A DNA stretch of 64,000 nucleotides from Paenibacillus sp. yr247 (GCF_900103825.1 NZ_FNIF01000019.1:1-64000); one strand, 5' to 3'. Positions 23,800 through 33,342 are shown, numbered from the stretch's first letter. Numbers and translations are program-made. The notes: generated from the letters alone by a model not told the origin.

Positions 23800-26700
23800 A
23801 TTGATGCGTAATGAAGGCCGTTTTCAAGATCTACTAGGAACCGAACACGACAGCTGCGGTATTATTTGTATTATTGAAAAGAATGGTCATCCTTCCCGTG
23901 ATAATATCCAAAAGACGATTGATGCCCTTGTAAAAATGGAACATCGTTCGGGTTTTATCAACGGTGAAGGCGACGGTTGCGGTATTTTAACGGACATTCC
24001 ACGTGCTCTTTGGGAAAAGAAATTAACAGATGCGGGCCTTGACGGCAAACTTGCCTATGATAACCGTTTTTCTGTTGGACATATCTTTGTTCCGCGCAAT
24101 CTTGACCTGACCGTTACCGAAATGCAAAATGGCATCCGTGAGCTCTTTGCTTCCCATGATGTATCCATCATTCTCGAGCAAGAGAATCAAGTCGATAGCA
24201 GCGTTCTAGGTGCTAATGGTTTGAACGACGAGCCTACATTCTGGCAAATCGCAGCGATTAGCAACAAGACTGAAGGTCAAGTGGCCGATCACCTTTTTGA
24301 ACTCCATATCACTATTGAAGATCGTTACAACGTTCACGTTGCAACCCTTAGCAATGTTACATCTGCCTACAAAGTATTAGGAGCAGCAAGCATTCTTCCT
24401 AGATACTTTAACGATACACGTGACCCCTTATTTGCTTCTCAGGTTACAATCGGTCATAACCGTTATTCGACGAACACATTGTCCAGCTTCTTCCGCGTTC
24501 AACCGTTCTCCCTGCTCGGGCACAATGGTGAAATTAACACGGTTAAGAAACTTCGTATTGAAGCAGACATGGTTGGTGTTCCACTCGTTAGCGGCGGTTC
24601 TGACTCCCAAGACATGAACAGAACGATTGAAACGTTCATTCACCGTTTTGGACTTTCCCTTTTTGAAGCAATGGAAATGGTGTTCCCTCCTATTATTAAT
24701 GAAATGAAACAGTTCCGTCCGGAACTTCAAGATTTATATGTGTACTACCGTCAAGTATGGGGTCATTTTGCACAAGGTCCTGCGGGTATCGTTTCCCGTT
24801 ACGGCAACGAATGTATTTTTAGCGTGGATGCACTTGGTCTTCGTCCAGTGTGGATGGTTGAAAGTGATACATCCCTTTACTTCTCTTCGGAGCAAGGTGT
24901 TATTATGGTTGGCGAAATGGTGGCTGATCCGAAACCTATCGCACCAGGTGAAAAAGTCGGCGTTGTACTCACACCAGGCGAACACATTCAAGTGATTCCT
25001 TACCATGAAGTACAAGGTTTAGTGTACGAGCGCGCAAGCAAACGTCTGAATATTAGCGGTCTTCGGAAATATCTGAATCCTGTCAAGACAGAAACACAAG
25101 CTGAGCTCAATGAAAACATGATAGCGACTGATCAATTGTACAGTGCCTTTGGTTGGGATCGTGACGGTATTCAACACATCGAAACGATGTCCGAAACAGG
25201 TGCTGAACCCATCCGCTCACTAGGTCATGATTCACCTCACGCAGCACTTGCTTGGGAACGCCAGAACGTGCCTGACTTCATTAAAGAAAGCGTAGCTGTT
25301 GTAACGAATCCAGCGATCGACCGCGACCGCGAAATGGAGCATTTTTCCACACGTGTCATTGCCGGTTCTCGTACACCAGTTTATGCCCAGGTTGATGGAA
25401 ACCTGAGACTTGAGCTTCTGGCTCCACTTGTACTCGAAGGTACGAATGGCGTAGATAGCGAAGAGCATCTGTCCCAACCTTCTTATGAGCAATTGCTAGC
25501 CCTGTTCCGTGCCCAAGGAGATAATGCTGTAGCTGAACTTTCCACTACTTTCGCCAGAGGAACTTCTCTGAGTGATGGCTTGGAAAAGTTAGCTGCTGAC
25601 GCTATCGCTGCTGCTCGTGCCGGTGCTGCACTCATCGTTCTCGACGATGCTGACGCTCATCAAAATGACCGTTTGTGGCTTGAGCCGCATCTCGCTGTTT
25701 CCAAAATAGATATCGCACTTCGTGCGGAGAAACTCGGTTTCGGCGATAACCTGCGCCGCCATGTTACTTTGATCCTGCGTTCCGCTGCGATTCGCAGCTT
25801 GCATGATATCGCTGTAGCTTGTGGTCTTGGTGCCGACGTTATTTCACCTTACCTCTTGTTCTCTACGGCTTCCGATAAAGAAGGCAACGCAGCTGCAGCA
25901 CGCAAAGTGTATACAGCACTAACCAAAGGTCTGGAGAAAGTAATCTCCACGATCGGTACTCATGAGCTACGCGGTTATACACGGTTCTTCTCCTCTATCG
26001 GCTTTCACCCCGAAGTTGCTGAGGTGCTGGATATCGTGAACTACCTCGGTAGTAAAAAAGCCGGAACTGGCTTTGCCCAGCTCGAAGCGGATAGTGAAGC
26101 TCGTTACAACGATTTCAGCAATCCGAAGGCAAAAGCGGCGAAAAACTTCCGTTTCTTCCAACGTATGTGGAAAGCATTAGGCGATGCCGCTTCAGGTGCC
26201 GCTCCTTATAGCGACTACCGCGACAAGCTGCGTGAAGAAGAGATAAAGAACCCGATTTCCATTCGCCACATTGCTGGTTTCAACACCCAGAAAGCACTGA
26301 GCGAAGGCCGTAAGCCACTCGATCCGTCACAAGTCGATATTTCTATTGGCGGTCATTCCTTGCCGATGTTGATTTCCTCCATGTCATTCGGTTCACAGAA
26401 CGAAACTGCTTTCCGTGCTTACGCTGAAGCCGGCGAACGCCTGAACATGGTAACCATGAACGGCGAAGGCGGAGAGATTAAAGATATGCTCGGCCGTTAC
26501 AAAAAAACGCGTGGTGCGCAAGTGGCATCCGGACGTTTCGGTGTTAACGTAGAACTAGCTAACGCCGTTGCTTTCCTTGAAATCAAAATCGGTCAAGGAG
26601 CCAAACCGGGTGAAGGCGGTCATTTACCAGGATCCAAAGTAACAGCTAAAATCGCTGCTGCTCGTAACGCAACCATTGGTTCAGACCTGATCTCTCCTTC

Positions 26701-28342
26701 CAACAACCATGATATTTACTCGATCGAGGATTTGGCGCAAATCATTTCCGAGCTCAAAGAAGGAAGCGGACGTAAGGCGAAAATTATCGTTAAAATCCCC
26801 GTTGTTCCAGGTATCGGGACCATTGCAGTGGGTGTTGCTAAAGCAGGCGCTGACGTTATTACTCTTTCCGGTTTTGACGGCGGTACAGGTGCGGCTCGTA
26901 TTCACTCCTTGACTCACGTTGGTCTTCCGACGGAGATCGGTACGAAGCTTGCTCACGTTGCTCTGATTGAAGCTGGTCTTCGTCACCGCGTTGAGCTGTG
27001 GTCTGATGGCGGTCTGAAATCCGGAGCTGACGTTGTTAAAATGGTTATGCTCGGTGCGAACCGTGCAGGATTCGGTAGTATCGCAATGCAATCAATCGGC
27101 TGTACAACTTGCCGTGGCTGTCACTTAGACACTTGTCACGTTGGTATCGCTACACAAATTGATTCCATGGAAGAAGCAGAAGAGAAAGGTCTTCGCCGTT
27201 TTGTGCCTCGTCAACTTGATCTAGCTGTGGATAGCTTGGTTCGTTTGTTTGGTTCGATGGGTGAAGAAGTACGTGAAGTCGTAGCATCCCTTGGTTTCAA
27301 AAGCCTGCAAGAACTCGTTGGCCGTTCCGATCTATTGGAACAAATTAGCCACGTAGATCGTATTGATCTGTCCGATATCCTTCGTCCAGCTCCACTGCAG
27401 TTCATCTCCGCTGCTGAAAGAGCCATGGAAGAAGTTGCTGTATCGTCCGATATCCGCATTGCCGCTGGCGCAGAAGGCCAAGAATTCTTCCCAGAATCCC
27501 TGGCGATGGATGCTCCAATCGTACGCAACTGGTCCAAAGTGGATGCCGAGTCCCGAATTCTCGGAGCTCGTTACTCCAGCCATCGCGTAAGAGATCGTTT
27601 CGACGGCAGTTATGATGAATTACCAGCAATCTCGCTGAACTTGACGGATGGTTCCGTTCCAGGTAACGGTCTTGCCGCATTCAATGCTCGTGGCGTAGAC
27701 ATTACCGTTCATGGTGGTGCTGAGGATGGTCTTGGTAAAATGGCCTTCGGCGGTAAAGTGGCAATTATTAAATCCCTTGGCAAAAACAATACGTTCATTA
27801 ACGGCAGCGTTGGTAAATCGTTTGGTTACGGCGCACAAAAAGGCTTGTTCTTGATTCAAGGCAGTGCAGATACACGTGCATGTATCCGTTTCTCAGGGGC
27901 TGACGTTGTGTTCGGTGGCGAAATCACGACTCCTCTACGAGATGAGCTTGGCGGACTTGCTGCTCGTGCGAACCTCAAAGGCTTCGCGTTCGAGTACATG
28001 ACAAACGGCCGTGCCGTTGTTATGGGCGATCCAGGTCCATGGATTTGCGCTGGTATGACAGGCGGCGTGATTTACCAACGTCTCGTACCAGAAATGGGTC
28101 TAGATCAAGCAGCGATCGAACGACGTATTGCCAAAGGCGCGAAAGTTAAACTCGAGACAATTGGCGTACAAAGCAAAAAAGATCTTACTGAGTTGCTCAC
28201 AGCTTACCACGCTGAGCTTGCTAAGTCCGGTCAATCCGATGCAGCAGCGAAAATCGATGGTTTGCTAAGCAATCTTGAAGCTAACTTCATCCGTATCTCT
28301 CCAGTTAACATGCAAGCTGACCAATCGGTTGCAACGGAATAG
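23792..28342 (+). CDS. gltB: Glutamate synthase large subunit
   Basis: 1516-aa enzyme that makes glutamate from glutamine and 2-oxoglutarate. The N-terminal nucleophile amidotransferase domain begins after a 21-residue propeptide at Cys22 (TEHDSCGI); GHNGEINT follows. The central and FMN-binding domains lead to the 3Fe-4S ligands Cys1104, Cys1110 and Cys1115 in GCTTCRGCHLDTCHVG. The C-terminal GXGXG beta-helix starts near GGAEDGLGKMAFGGK. ATG 23792 is chosen because it gives a propeptide of normal length and fits the SD-hairpin arrangement; the frame is open back to ATG 23684. No small-subunit gene (gltD) is adjacent, so it must be elsewhere or the electron donor differs. Confidence 0.95.
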   Translation: MNELMRNEGRFQDLLGTEHDSCGIICIIEKNGHPSRDNIQKTIDALVKMEHRSGFINGEGDGCGILTDIPRALWEKKLTDAGLDGKLAYDNRFSVGHIFVPRNLDLTVTEMQNGIRELFASHDVSIILEQENQVDSSVLGANGLNDEPTFWQIAAISNKTEGQVADHLFELHITIEDRYNVHVATLSNVTSAYKVLGAASILPRYFNDTRDPLFASQVTIGHNRYSTNTLSSFFRVQPFSLLGHNGEINTVKKLRIEADMVGVPLVSGGSDSQDMNRTIETFIHRFGLSLFEAMEMVFPPIINEMKQFRPELQDLYVYYRQVWGHFAQGPAGIVSRYGNECIFSVDALGLRPVWMVESDTSLYFSSEQGVIMVGEMVADPKPIAPGEKVGVVLTPGEHIQVIPYHEVQGLVYERASKRLNISGLRKYLNPVKTETQAELNENMIATDQLYSAFGWDRDGIQHIETMSETGAEPIRSLGHDSPHAALAWERQNVPDFIKESVAVVTNPAIDRDREMEHFSTRVIAGSRTPVYAQVDGNLRLELLAPLVLEGTNGVDSEEHLSQPSYEQLLALFRAQGDNAVAELSTTFARGTSLSDGLEKLAADAIAAARAGAALIVLDDADAHQNDRLWLEPHLAVSKIDIALRAEKLGFGDNLRRHVTLILRSAAIRSLHDIAVACGLGADVISPYLLFSTASDKEGNAAAARKVYTALTKGLEKVISTIGTHELRGYTRFFSSIGFHPEVAEVLDIVNYLGSKKAGTGFAQLEADSEARYNDFSNPKAKAAKNFRFFQRMWKALGDAASGAAPYSDYRDKLREEEIKNPISIRHIAGFNTQKALSEGRKPLDPSQVDISIGGHSLPMLISSMSFGSQNETAFRAYAEAGERLNMVTMNGEGGEIKDMLGRYKKTRGAQVASGRFGVNVELANAVAFLEIKIGQGAKPGEGGHLPGSKVTAKIAAARNATIGSDLISPSNNHDIYSIEDLAQIISELKEGSGRKAKIIVKIPVVPGIGTIAVGVAKAGADVITLSGFDGGTGAARIHSLTHVGLPTEIGTKLAHVALIEAGLRHRVELWSDGGLKSGADVVKMVMLGANRAGFGSIAMQSIGCTTCRGCHLDTCHVGIATQIDSMEEAEEKGLRRFVPRQLDLAVDSLVRLFGSMGEEVREVVASLGFKSLQELVGRSDLLEQISHVDRIDLSDILRPAPLQFISAAERAMEEVAVSSDIRIAAGAEGQEFFPESLAMDAPIVRNWSKVDAESRILGARYSSHRVRDRFDGSYDELPAISLNLTDGSVPGNGLAAFNARGVDITVHGGAEDGLGKMAFGGKVAIIKSLGKNNTFINGSVGKSFGYGAQKGLFLIQGSADTRACIRFSGADVVFGGEITTPLRDELGGLAARANLKGFAFEYMTNGRAVVMGDPGPWICAGMTGGVIYQRLVPEMGLDQAAIERRIAKGAKVKLETIGVQSKKDLTELLTAYHAELAKSGQSDAAAKIDGLLSNLEANFIRISPVNMQADQSVATE

Positions 28343-28347
28343 ATAAC

Positions 28348-28396
28348 AAAAAAAGCCTCTACAGGACCTTTGCTGGTCTTGTGGAGCTTTTTTGTT
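28348..28396 (+). terminator. gltB terminator
   Basis: Hairpin AAAAAGC..CTACAGGACC / GGTCTTGTGGAGCTTTTTT starting six bases after the stop, with a T-run. Confidence 0.85.
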
Positions 28397-28492
28397 TAGC
28401 GAGAAAATTGTACCGTCGCTGCATAAAATACGCGTACTCTTCACATTTTATAAGTGCAACACCCATCCGCATACCATAGGAGGTTTTTTGCT

Positions 28493-28618
28493 ATGAGCCA
28501 CTCGAAACGCCGCGATGAAGCTGCATGGAAAAGCCGCAAACAAGCTCAACATCCGCATGGTAAGGTGAAGGCTCTGGAGGAATTCGCCAGTGAGTACGAC
28601 GCGGACCAAAAGAAGTAA
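28493..28618 (+). CDS. Small charged protein, 41 aa
   Basis: Short gene with a clear AGGAGG nine bases before its ATG, reading MSHSKRRDEAAWKSRKQAQ and on to EFASEYDADQKK. It is basic at the start and acidic at the end, with no membrane segment. It is followed by a GC-rich terminator. I do not recognise a family; the full set of signals (SD, ATG, stop, terminator) argues it is real. Confidence 0.75.
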   Translation: MSHSKRRDEAAWKSRKQAQHPHGKVKALEEFASEYDADQKK

Positions 28619-28661
28619 CTAAGTAAATCCCCTCCAACGTCGAAAGAGGGACCAACACAAA

Positions 28662-28710
28662 GCAACCCGACGATCCCGTTTCTGCTGAAACCGGGTTGTC
28701 GGGTTCTTTG
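28662..28710 (+). terminator. Terminator after the 41-aa gene
   Basis: Extended hairpin: CAACCCGAC and CCCGTTTC pair with GAAACCGGG and GTCGGGTT (28662-28672, 28698-28705), followed by CTTT. Confidence 0.75.
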
Positions 28711-28742
28711 ATGTTGAGAATGCGGTAACATTATCTCTCTCG

Positions 28743-29323
28743 CTATACACCATCTGTGTAAATGTAAGTGCTAGGCGGTTGATTCATAATGAACCGACAT
28801 GAGTCCCCTAGCGTGAAAATACATAGCTCATGCATAGCCCTTGTGCAAGCGGTGTAGAACAGCTTGCGGTCATTTTCATGCCCGTACTGATGATGGGAAC
28901 CGTCATAGATAAGTACGGCGTCGAACTCCACTCCCTTCGCGAGATACGAAGGGATGATGAGCACGCCCGGCTAGAAGGTCGGGCTGTGTTTAGTGATGAA
29001 TCCCAGTGGCACTTGCAGCTGGGCTCCAGGGCTTGATGCGCGAGCTTGCTCTCGCTCGCGGTTCTCGCAATGATCGCGATGGAGGCATAGCCTTCGCCGA
29101 GCAGCCGAGTAACCTCGGCTGCCAGCAGGCTATGCAGCGATCCGCGATCGCCGGTCTTGATCACCCGCGTCACTTCATCCCAATAATGCTTGCGAATTTC
29201 AACAACGTCCGAATGAACCTGGCCAACCTGATCTTCCAGCTCAATTATTTTTGTATACATCTTTGCTGCTACTTCTTGAACTCTCTGCTCCTCTGCTGTC
29301 CAGTCCTGCTCAGTTAGATTCAT
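28743..29323 (-). pseudogene. helD: Remnant of HelD-type helicase
   Basis: The minus strand begins MNLTEQDWTAEEQRVQEVA with AGAGGC upstream and continues to QVHSDVVEIRKHYWDEVT, a good HelD/UvrD-like N-terminus. It then jumps to sequence from the far C-terminal half (AAEVTRLLGEGYASIAIIART), so roughly 500 residues are missing. Near 28990 the true frame shifts: GFITKHSPTF ends in TAG, then VLIIPSYLAKGVEFDAVLIYDGSHHQYGHENDRKLFYTACTRA-type motif VI sequence runs to 28743. HelD recycles RNA polymerase; this copy lacks Walker motifs and cannot act. An intact copy probably exists elsewhere. Confidence 0.88.
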
Positions 29324-29384
29324 AACAACGCCTCTTTTCCTAACATGTAAAATGCGATTTGATTTCCTTGCCTAAAATCAACAA

Positions 29385-29416
29385 TAAACCCAGGTCATTT
29401 TTTGACCTGGGTTTTT
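29385..29416. terminator. Bidirectional terminator
   Basis: AACCCAGGTCA / TGACCTGGGTT (29387-29397, 29403-29413) with a T-rich loop, between the converging VOC-DinB gene end and the helD remnant start. Confidence 0.75.
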
Positions 29417-29421
29417 CTGCA

Positions 29422-30303
29422 TCAACATCCATTTTGCTCCCGAATCCGCTCCACGGTCCTTATATGATGTTTTGCATGGCCTGCCATCATTTTAAGCAGT
29501 TTCGCAACGGACTCTTCGCGATCCTTTGTTATTACTGTCCGTCCAAGCGCATCAGGCAAATGTTCACACATTCCAAGTATATGCTGCCTTAAGGCACGAA
29601 ACAGCTGCACTTCATTTTTGATCGGCCTGCTCTGATAATGCAGCCCAACGCTCCAATCATCCTGTGAGAAGCTATTGCCCTGGTACGAACGCCCCGGCTC
29701 CGCTAGTGCGAATTTCACTTTGTGAATCGTGACGAGTTCTAAATCAATCAGATGAAGCACTTGTTCGCGAATCGACCATTTACCCGGCGCTTCCGTTAAA
29801 TTGAGCTGCTCATCTGATAAGCCATCTAAGGCGCATTCCAACTCGTCTGCTCCGTCTGCGTACATCTCTACAATCTCATCATTCGATGCTAATAACTCCT
29901 CCCAATAAACGAAAGTGTACCCATCTATGGTAGGAACAAAAATCTTACGAATATGCCCCGTTTCTTCTTCTTTTCGCAGCCCGCTGCATCCGTTTTTTTG
30001 CAAGCTTTTTTCCACTTCGTTCACAGAGGTAACACCTATATATACGAGATCTCCGATCTGTGGGCAGGCAGGCTTAGGTTGCAACCAGTGAGATAGGTGA
30101 GACGCCTGCCATTCAGGCTCCTGCTTGATAAGCTGATCTCTTTGTATTAAAACAACTTCATAGTTGATCAAAATTCGCAGCAGCGCCGCATGGCCAGAAG
30201 CTTCAGTCTCCACTAATTCCCAACCCAACTGCTTCGTATAAAAGGACATCGATGCCTGAAGATTATCAACCTGCAGCAGCAGCTTCGCTTTCCCATGATC
30301 CAT
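29422..30303 (-). CDS. VOC (glyoxalase-like) - DinB fusion protein
   Basis: 293-aa cytoplasmic protein with two domains. Residues 1-125 resemble a VOC/bleomycin-resistance fold (KLLLQVDNLQASMSFYTKQLGWELVE, ending IFVPTIDGYTFVYWE). Residues 135-293 are a DinB-like four-helix domain with the usual His ligands spread as in QVLHLIDLE, RQHILGMCEH and MAGHAKHHIRTVERIRE. Both domain types bind metals and appear in detoxification or thiol-transferase enzymes. The combination in one chain is uncommon. ATG 30303 follows AAAGGAAAG; longer readings run into the eda terminator. Substrate unknown. Confidence 0.8.
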   Translation of the reverse strand: MDHGKAKLLLQVDNLQASMSFYTKQLGWELVETEASGHAALLRILINYEVVLIQRDQLIKQEPEWQASHLSHWLQPKPACPQIGDLVYIGVTSVNEVEKSLQKNGCSGLRKEEETGHIRKIFVPTIDGYTFVYWEELLASNDEIVEMYADGADELECALDGLSDEQLNLTEAPGKWSIREQVLHLIDLELVTIHKVKFALAEPGRSYQGNSFSQDDWSVGLHYQSRPIKNEVQLFRALRQHILGMCEHLPDALGRTVITKDREESVAKLLKMMAGHAKHHIRTVERIREQNGC

Positions 30304-30343
30304 CGTTTTCTTTCCTTTCATCGTCAGACTACTATCCAACTTC

Positions 30344-30379
30344 AAAAAAATACGCTCCGTCATACTTTCGACGGAGCGT
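30344..30379 (-). terminator. eda terminator
   Basis: Ten-bp perfect stem ACGCTCCGTC / GACGGAGCGT (30370-30379 with 30352-30361), followed on the minus strand by seven T. Confidence 0.9.
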
Positions 30380-30388
30380 GCGTATTTC

Positions 30389-31051
30389 CTACTTCTTGGC
30401 CGCTTGATAAGCCTCGATATATTGAGCCGCCTTCTTGGCAACAAGGCTGTAATTGCCTGTTTTGACGGCCTCGCTGGTCAAATCGGAACCAATGCCGACG
30501 GCAACAGCGCCGGCCTGAATCCATTCGCCAAGGTTGCTCAGCGAAACGCCTCCGGTTGGCATAATGTTCGCTTGCGGAAGCGGACCTTTAATGGCCTTAA
30601 TCATCGCGGGCGAGTAGAGATTGCCCGGGAACAGCTTCACAATATCGACGCCGAGCTCTAGCGCCGTCTGGATTTCCTGAATCGTCATGCAGCCCGGCAT
30701 GACGGGCACACGGTAACGGTTGCAGAGGGCAACCGTGTTCGGGTTAAGCGATGGGCCGACGACGAACTCGGCCCCACTCAGGATCGCGGCACGAGCCGTC
30801 TCGGGGTCTAGGGCTGTGCCCACCCCGATGATCGCGTATTTAGCCGCGTCCTGCGCTGTGCTCGAGTAGCGCTTCGCTAGCTCCTCGATTGCACGCAGCG
30901 CGAAAGGTACGGTCATTGTGACTTCAATGACCTTAATACCGCCAGCAATGGCTTGATCGGCCATTTCGACGACCTCTTCTGGCGTATCGCCGCGCAGAAC
31001 GGCAACAACGCCTTCACTTGATATTTGCTGAACAAGTTTAATTTTTTTCAC
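30389..31051 (-). CDS. eda: 2-keto-3-deoxy-6-phosphogluconate aldolase
   Basis: 220-aa class I aldolase that splits KDPG into pyruvate and glyceraldehyde-3-phosphate at the end of uronate/pectin breakdown. Shows VIEVTMT, IGVGTALDPE, the Schiff-base lysine in GVDIVKLFPGN, and MPTGGVSL. GTG 31051 is preferred because AAGGGAAG stands eight bases upstream; an ATG at 31078 touches the kdgK stop and has no ribosome-binding site. It forms an operon with kdgK directly upstream. Confidence 0.93.
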   Translation of the reverse strand: MKKIKLVQQISSEGVVAVLRGDTPEEVVEMADQAIAGGIKVIEVTMTVPFALRAIEELAKRYSSTAQDAAKYAIIGVGTALDPETARAAILSGAEFVVGPSLNPNTVALCNRYRVPVMPGCMTIQEIQTALELGVDIVKLFPGNLYSPAMIKAIKGPLPQANIMPTGGVSLSNLGEWIQAGAVAVGIGSDLTSEAVKTGNYSLVAKKAAQYIEAYQAAKK

Positions 31052-31078
31052 CGAAATCTTCCCTTCTATTTCAAGCAT

Positions 31079-32056
31079 TTAACGTTCAATATGTTTAACA
31101 TCGTTAAGAATCGCTTCCACTTCTTCCCAAGTTGGAGCACCTTCCCAGTCACCTTCTGTCTGAACGATCAAGGAGCCTACGAGATTTCCGATTCGCACAG
31201 CTTCCGCATAATCGTACTCTTTTAACAAGCCAACCAAAAAGCCCGCACAAAAGCCATCACCCGCTCCAACCGTATCGACCACATGCTCCGCTTTGAAATA
31301 AGGAACAGCTGTAATCGTGTCAGGAGTTACGACGTACGTCTCCCTTTCTCCACCTTTGACTATGGATACAGCAGATAATTCGCGCAGCTTGTTCACGATC
31401 ACATCCCAGTCTTCTGTCTGGTAAAGCAGCTTCAATTCATCTAGACCTGGTAAGAAAATATCAGATATCTTAGCAAGCTCGAGCAGCACGGGACGCGCGT
31501 CTTCAATACTCCAGAGCTTCAAACGTAAATTGGGATCAAAACTAACCTTGACGCCATGCTTACGAGCAATTCGAATAGCTTCGAACGCAGCCTCTTTACA
31601 AGACTCGCTCAAGGCTGGAGTGATGCCTGTAACATGCAAAATCTTGGCATGAGCGATATAAGCCTCATCCAAATGCTTCGCGTTCATTTGACTAGCTGCT
31701 GAATGTTTGCGATAGTAATACACCGAGGTTTTACCCATGAGTACTTCGCGCATCATAAGCCCAGTAGGTGCTTCCGCTGTCAGTTCAGCACGGGAAACAT
31801 CGACACCTTCGCCACGAATTTTTTTGAAAATCATACGTCCTAATGGATCCTTGCCTAATCGTCCAAACCAGCCCACCTTACCCCCAAGCCGGGAGATGCC
31901 AATCGCTACATTACTTTCCGCACCGCCAAACAAGCTGTGAAGCTCAGAAGAGTATTCCAAACCCTTTCCTCCTGATGGCATAAGCAGCGCCATGGTTTCT
32001 CCAAAAGTGACGATTTCCGGGCCAGTTATCGGTTGAGATTGTGTATTCGTCGTCAT
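31079..32056 (-). CDS. kdgK: 2-keto-3-deoxygluconate kinase (PfkB family)
   Basis: 325-aa sugar kinase that phosphorylates KDG to KDPG, which eda then cleaves. PfkB signatures: FGGAESNVAIGISRLGG near the N-terminus and DTVGAGDGFCAGF with the catalytic Asp near the C-terminus. VYYYRKHSAAS is typical of KDG kinases. GGAGAG precedes the ATG. The promoter region carries two LacI-type half-palindromes, fitting control by KdgR or CcpA. Confidence 0.92.
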   Translation of the reverse strand: MTTNTQSQPITGPEIVTFGETMALLMPSGGKGLEYSSELHSLFGGAESNVAIGISRLGGKVGWFGRLGKDPLGRMIFKKIRGEGVDVSRAELTAEAPTGLMMREVLMGKTSVYYYRKHSAASQMNAKHLDEAYIAHAKILHVTGITPALSESCKEAAFEAIRIARKHGVKVSFDPNLRLKLWSIEDARPVLLELAKISDIFLPGLDELKLLYQTEDWDVIVNKLRELSAVSIVKGGERETYVVTPDTITAVPYFKAEHVVDTVGAGDGFCAGFLVGLLKEYDYAEAVRIGNLVGSLIVQTEGDWEGAPTWEEVEAILNDVKHIER

Positions 32057-32104
32057 AGAAACTCTCCATCCATTTCCCGATTACGCGAGCGCGCATCCTA
32101 TTAA

Positions 32105-32160
32105 TTGAAACGTTTAAATAACTAATATATCTCACATTATAGTGCATATTAACCGTTTAC
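32105..32160 (-). promoter_or_regulatory. kdgK promoter with two LacI-family operators
   Basis: Minus strand: -10 TATAAT at 32136-32141 with a weak -35. Two operator-like sites with the central CG of LacI-family regulators flank it: GTAAACGGTTAA (32149-32160) over the -35, and TTTAAACGTTTCAA (32105-32118) downstream. The centres are about 43 bp apart, four helical turns. Confidence 0.65.
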
Positions 32161-32436
32161 ACCAGATTTAGAGATTAGAATCAACTTACAAGCTTTTCTC
32201 TCCAGCGCTAGTTAGAAAAACCAAGGCTCTGCCTCAGGTTCCTCTGTCTAAACTCATTAGATGGAAATAATCCTGTTAATATTTTCATCTGATCGCCTAT
32301 CAACCTAATAATTGGAGATTTTCCCGATAATTTCTTTAGCAGGAGGATTTCCATTTAAACACTGGACACAGTCTCCTATTTGCAACAAATAAGCATATAC
32401 GCCACTGAGAAAAATTATGTTTCATTAAATTTATTC
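32161..32436. other. Intergenic region, nothing recognised
   Basis: AT-rich stretch between the kdgK promoter and the end of the inositol phosphatase gene. I find no supported gene, RNA or repeat. Confidence 0.6.
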
Positions 32437-32464
32437 TAAAAAAAAGAGCCACCTAAGTGACTCC
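32437..32464 (-). terminator. Terminator of inositol phosphatase gene
   Basis: GAGTCAC-TTAG-GTGGCTC stem (32457-32463 with 32446-32452, one wobble pair), then eight T on the minus strand. Confidence 0.88.
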
Positions 32465-32481
32465 TCCTCTATATCCCTATG

Positions 32482-33342
32482 CTAGAAACCTGTCGCTTCC
32501 GCTCTTGCCAGCTCTTGCTGTAGTTCATCATGGATCTGTCCATTGGTTGCCAGTACATTACGAACAGCCAAGTTGTACGGTTTACCTTCCGTATCCGTAA
32601 CATGGCCGCCTGACTCTTGAATCAATAATGCTCCCGCTGCTATGTCCCAAGAATTCAGGCCAATCTCCCAGAAGCCGCTGAGACGTCCCGCTGCCACATA
32701 AGCCAGGTGAAGCGCAGCTGAACCGGCCATACGAATATTGCGCACCTTCGGCGATAACGCCTGAATACCCTTGAGGTTAATAGGCAAGGCCCCGTTACGA
32801 TCGGCCGGAAACCCGGTAGCCACCAGACTGCCTGACAGCTCATTTTCAAGCGATACTACCGTCTTTATGCCATGCATGTAAGCGCCTTTCCCTTTCTCTG
32901 CGACGAACAGCTCGTCATGTGATGGGTCGTACACCACACCAACAATAACCTCTCCCTTATGTGCTAGTGCAATAGAAACGGAGAAGAACGGAAAGCCATG
33001 AACAAAATTGGTCGTTCCATCGATTGGATCTACGATCCAGAGATATTCTTCCTCGCTCATGGCTTGAAGAGCTCTGGCTGAAGCCTCCGGGCCGGGCTCC
33101 ACACCTTCCTCACCTAGAATGGAGTGGTCGGGGAAATGTGTCATGATCAGATTACGAATGAGCTTCTCTGAGCCTTTATCCACTTCTGTGACCAAATCTT
33201 GCGAAGAGAATTTTGTATCGACGCTATTGATATCCCCCAGTTTACTCTTAATCCATTGTCCGGCTTTGGCTGCTGTGTTAATGGCCACTGCCGTAAAGCT
33301 TTTACTGCCTACGACGAACGGTTCCGCCTCACCATTTACCAT
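32482..33342 (-). CDS. Inositol monophosphatase family protein
   Basis: 286-aa Mg-dependent phosphatase of the IMPase/SuhB family. Motifs: GEEG, the metal-binding DPIDGTTNFVHGFPFFSVSI around residue 110, and the C-terminal WDIAAGALLIQESGG. Members hydrolyse inositol-1-phosphate, fructose-1,6-bisphosphate, NADP or PAP; the substrate cannot be told here. ATG follows AAAGAG. It is monocistronic with its own terminator. Confidence 0.92.
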   Translation of the reverse strand: MVNGEAEPFVVGSKSFTAVAINTAAKAGQWIKSKLGDINSVDTKFSSQDLVTEVDKGSEKLIRNLIMTHFPDHSILGEEGVEPGPEASARALQAMSEEEYLWIVDPIDGTTNFVHGFPFFSVSIALAHKGEVIVGVVYDPSHDELFVAEKGKGAYMHGIKTVVSLENELSGSLVATGFPADRNGALPINLKGIQALSPKVRNIRMAGSAALHLAYVAAGRLSGFWEIGLNSWDIAAGALLIQESGGHVTDTEGKPYNLAVRNVLATNGQIHDELQQELARAEATGF

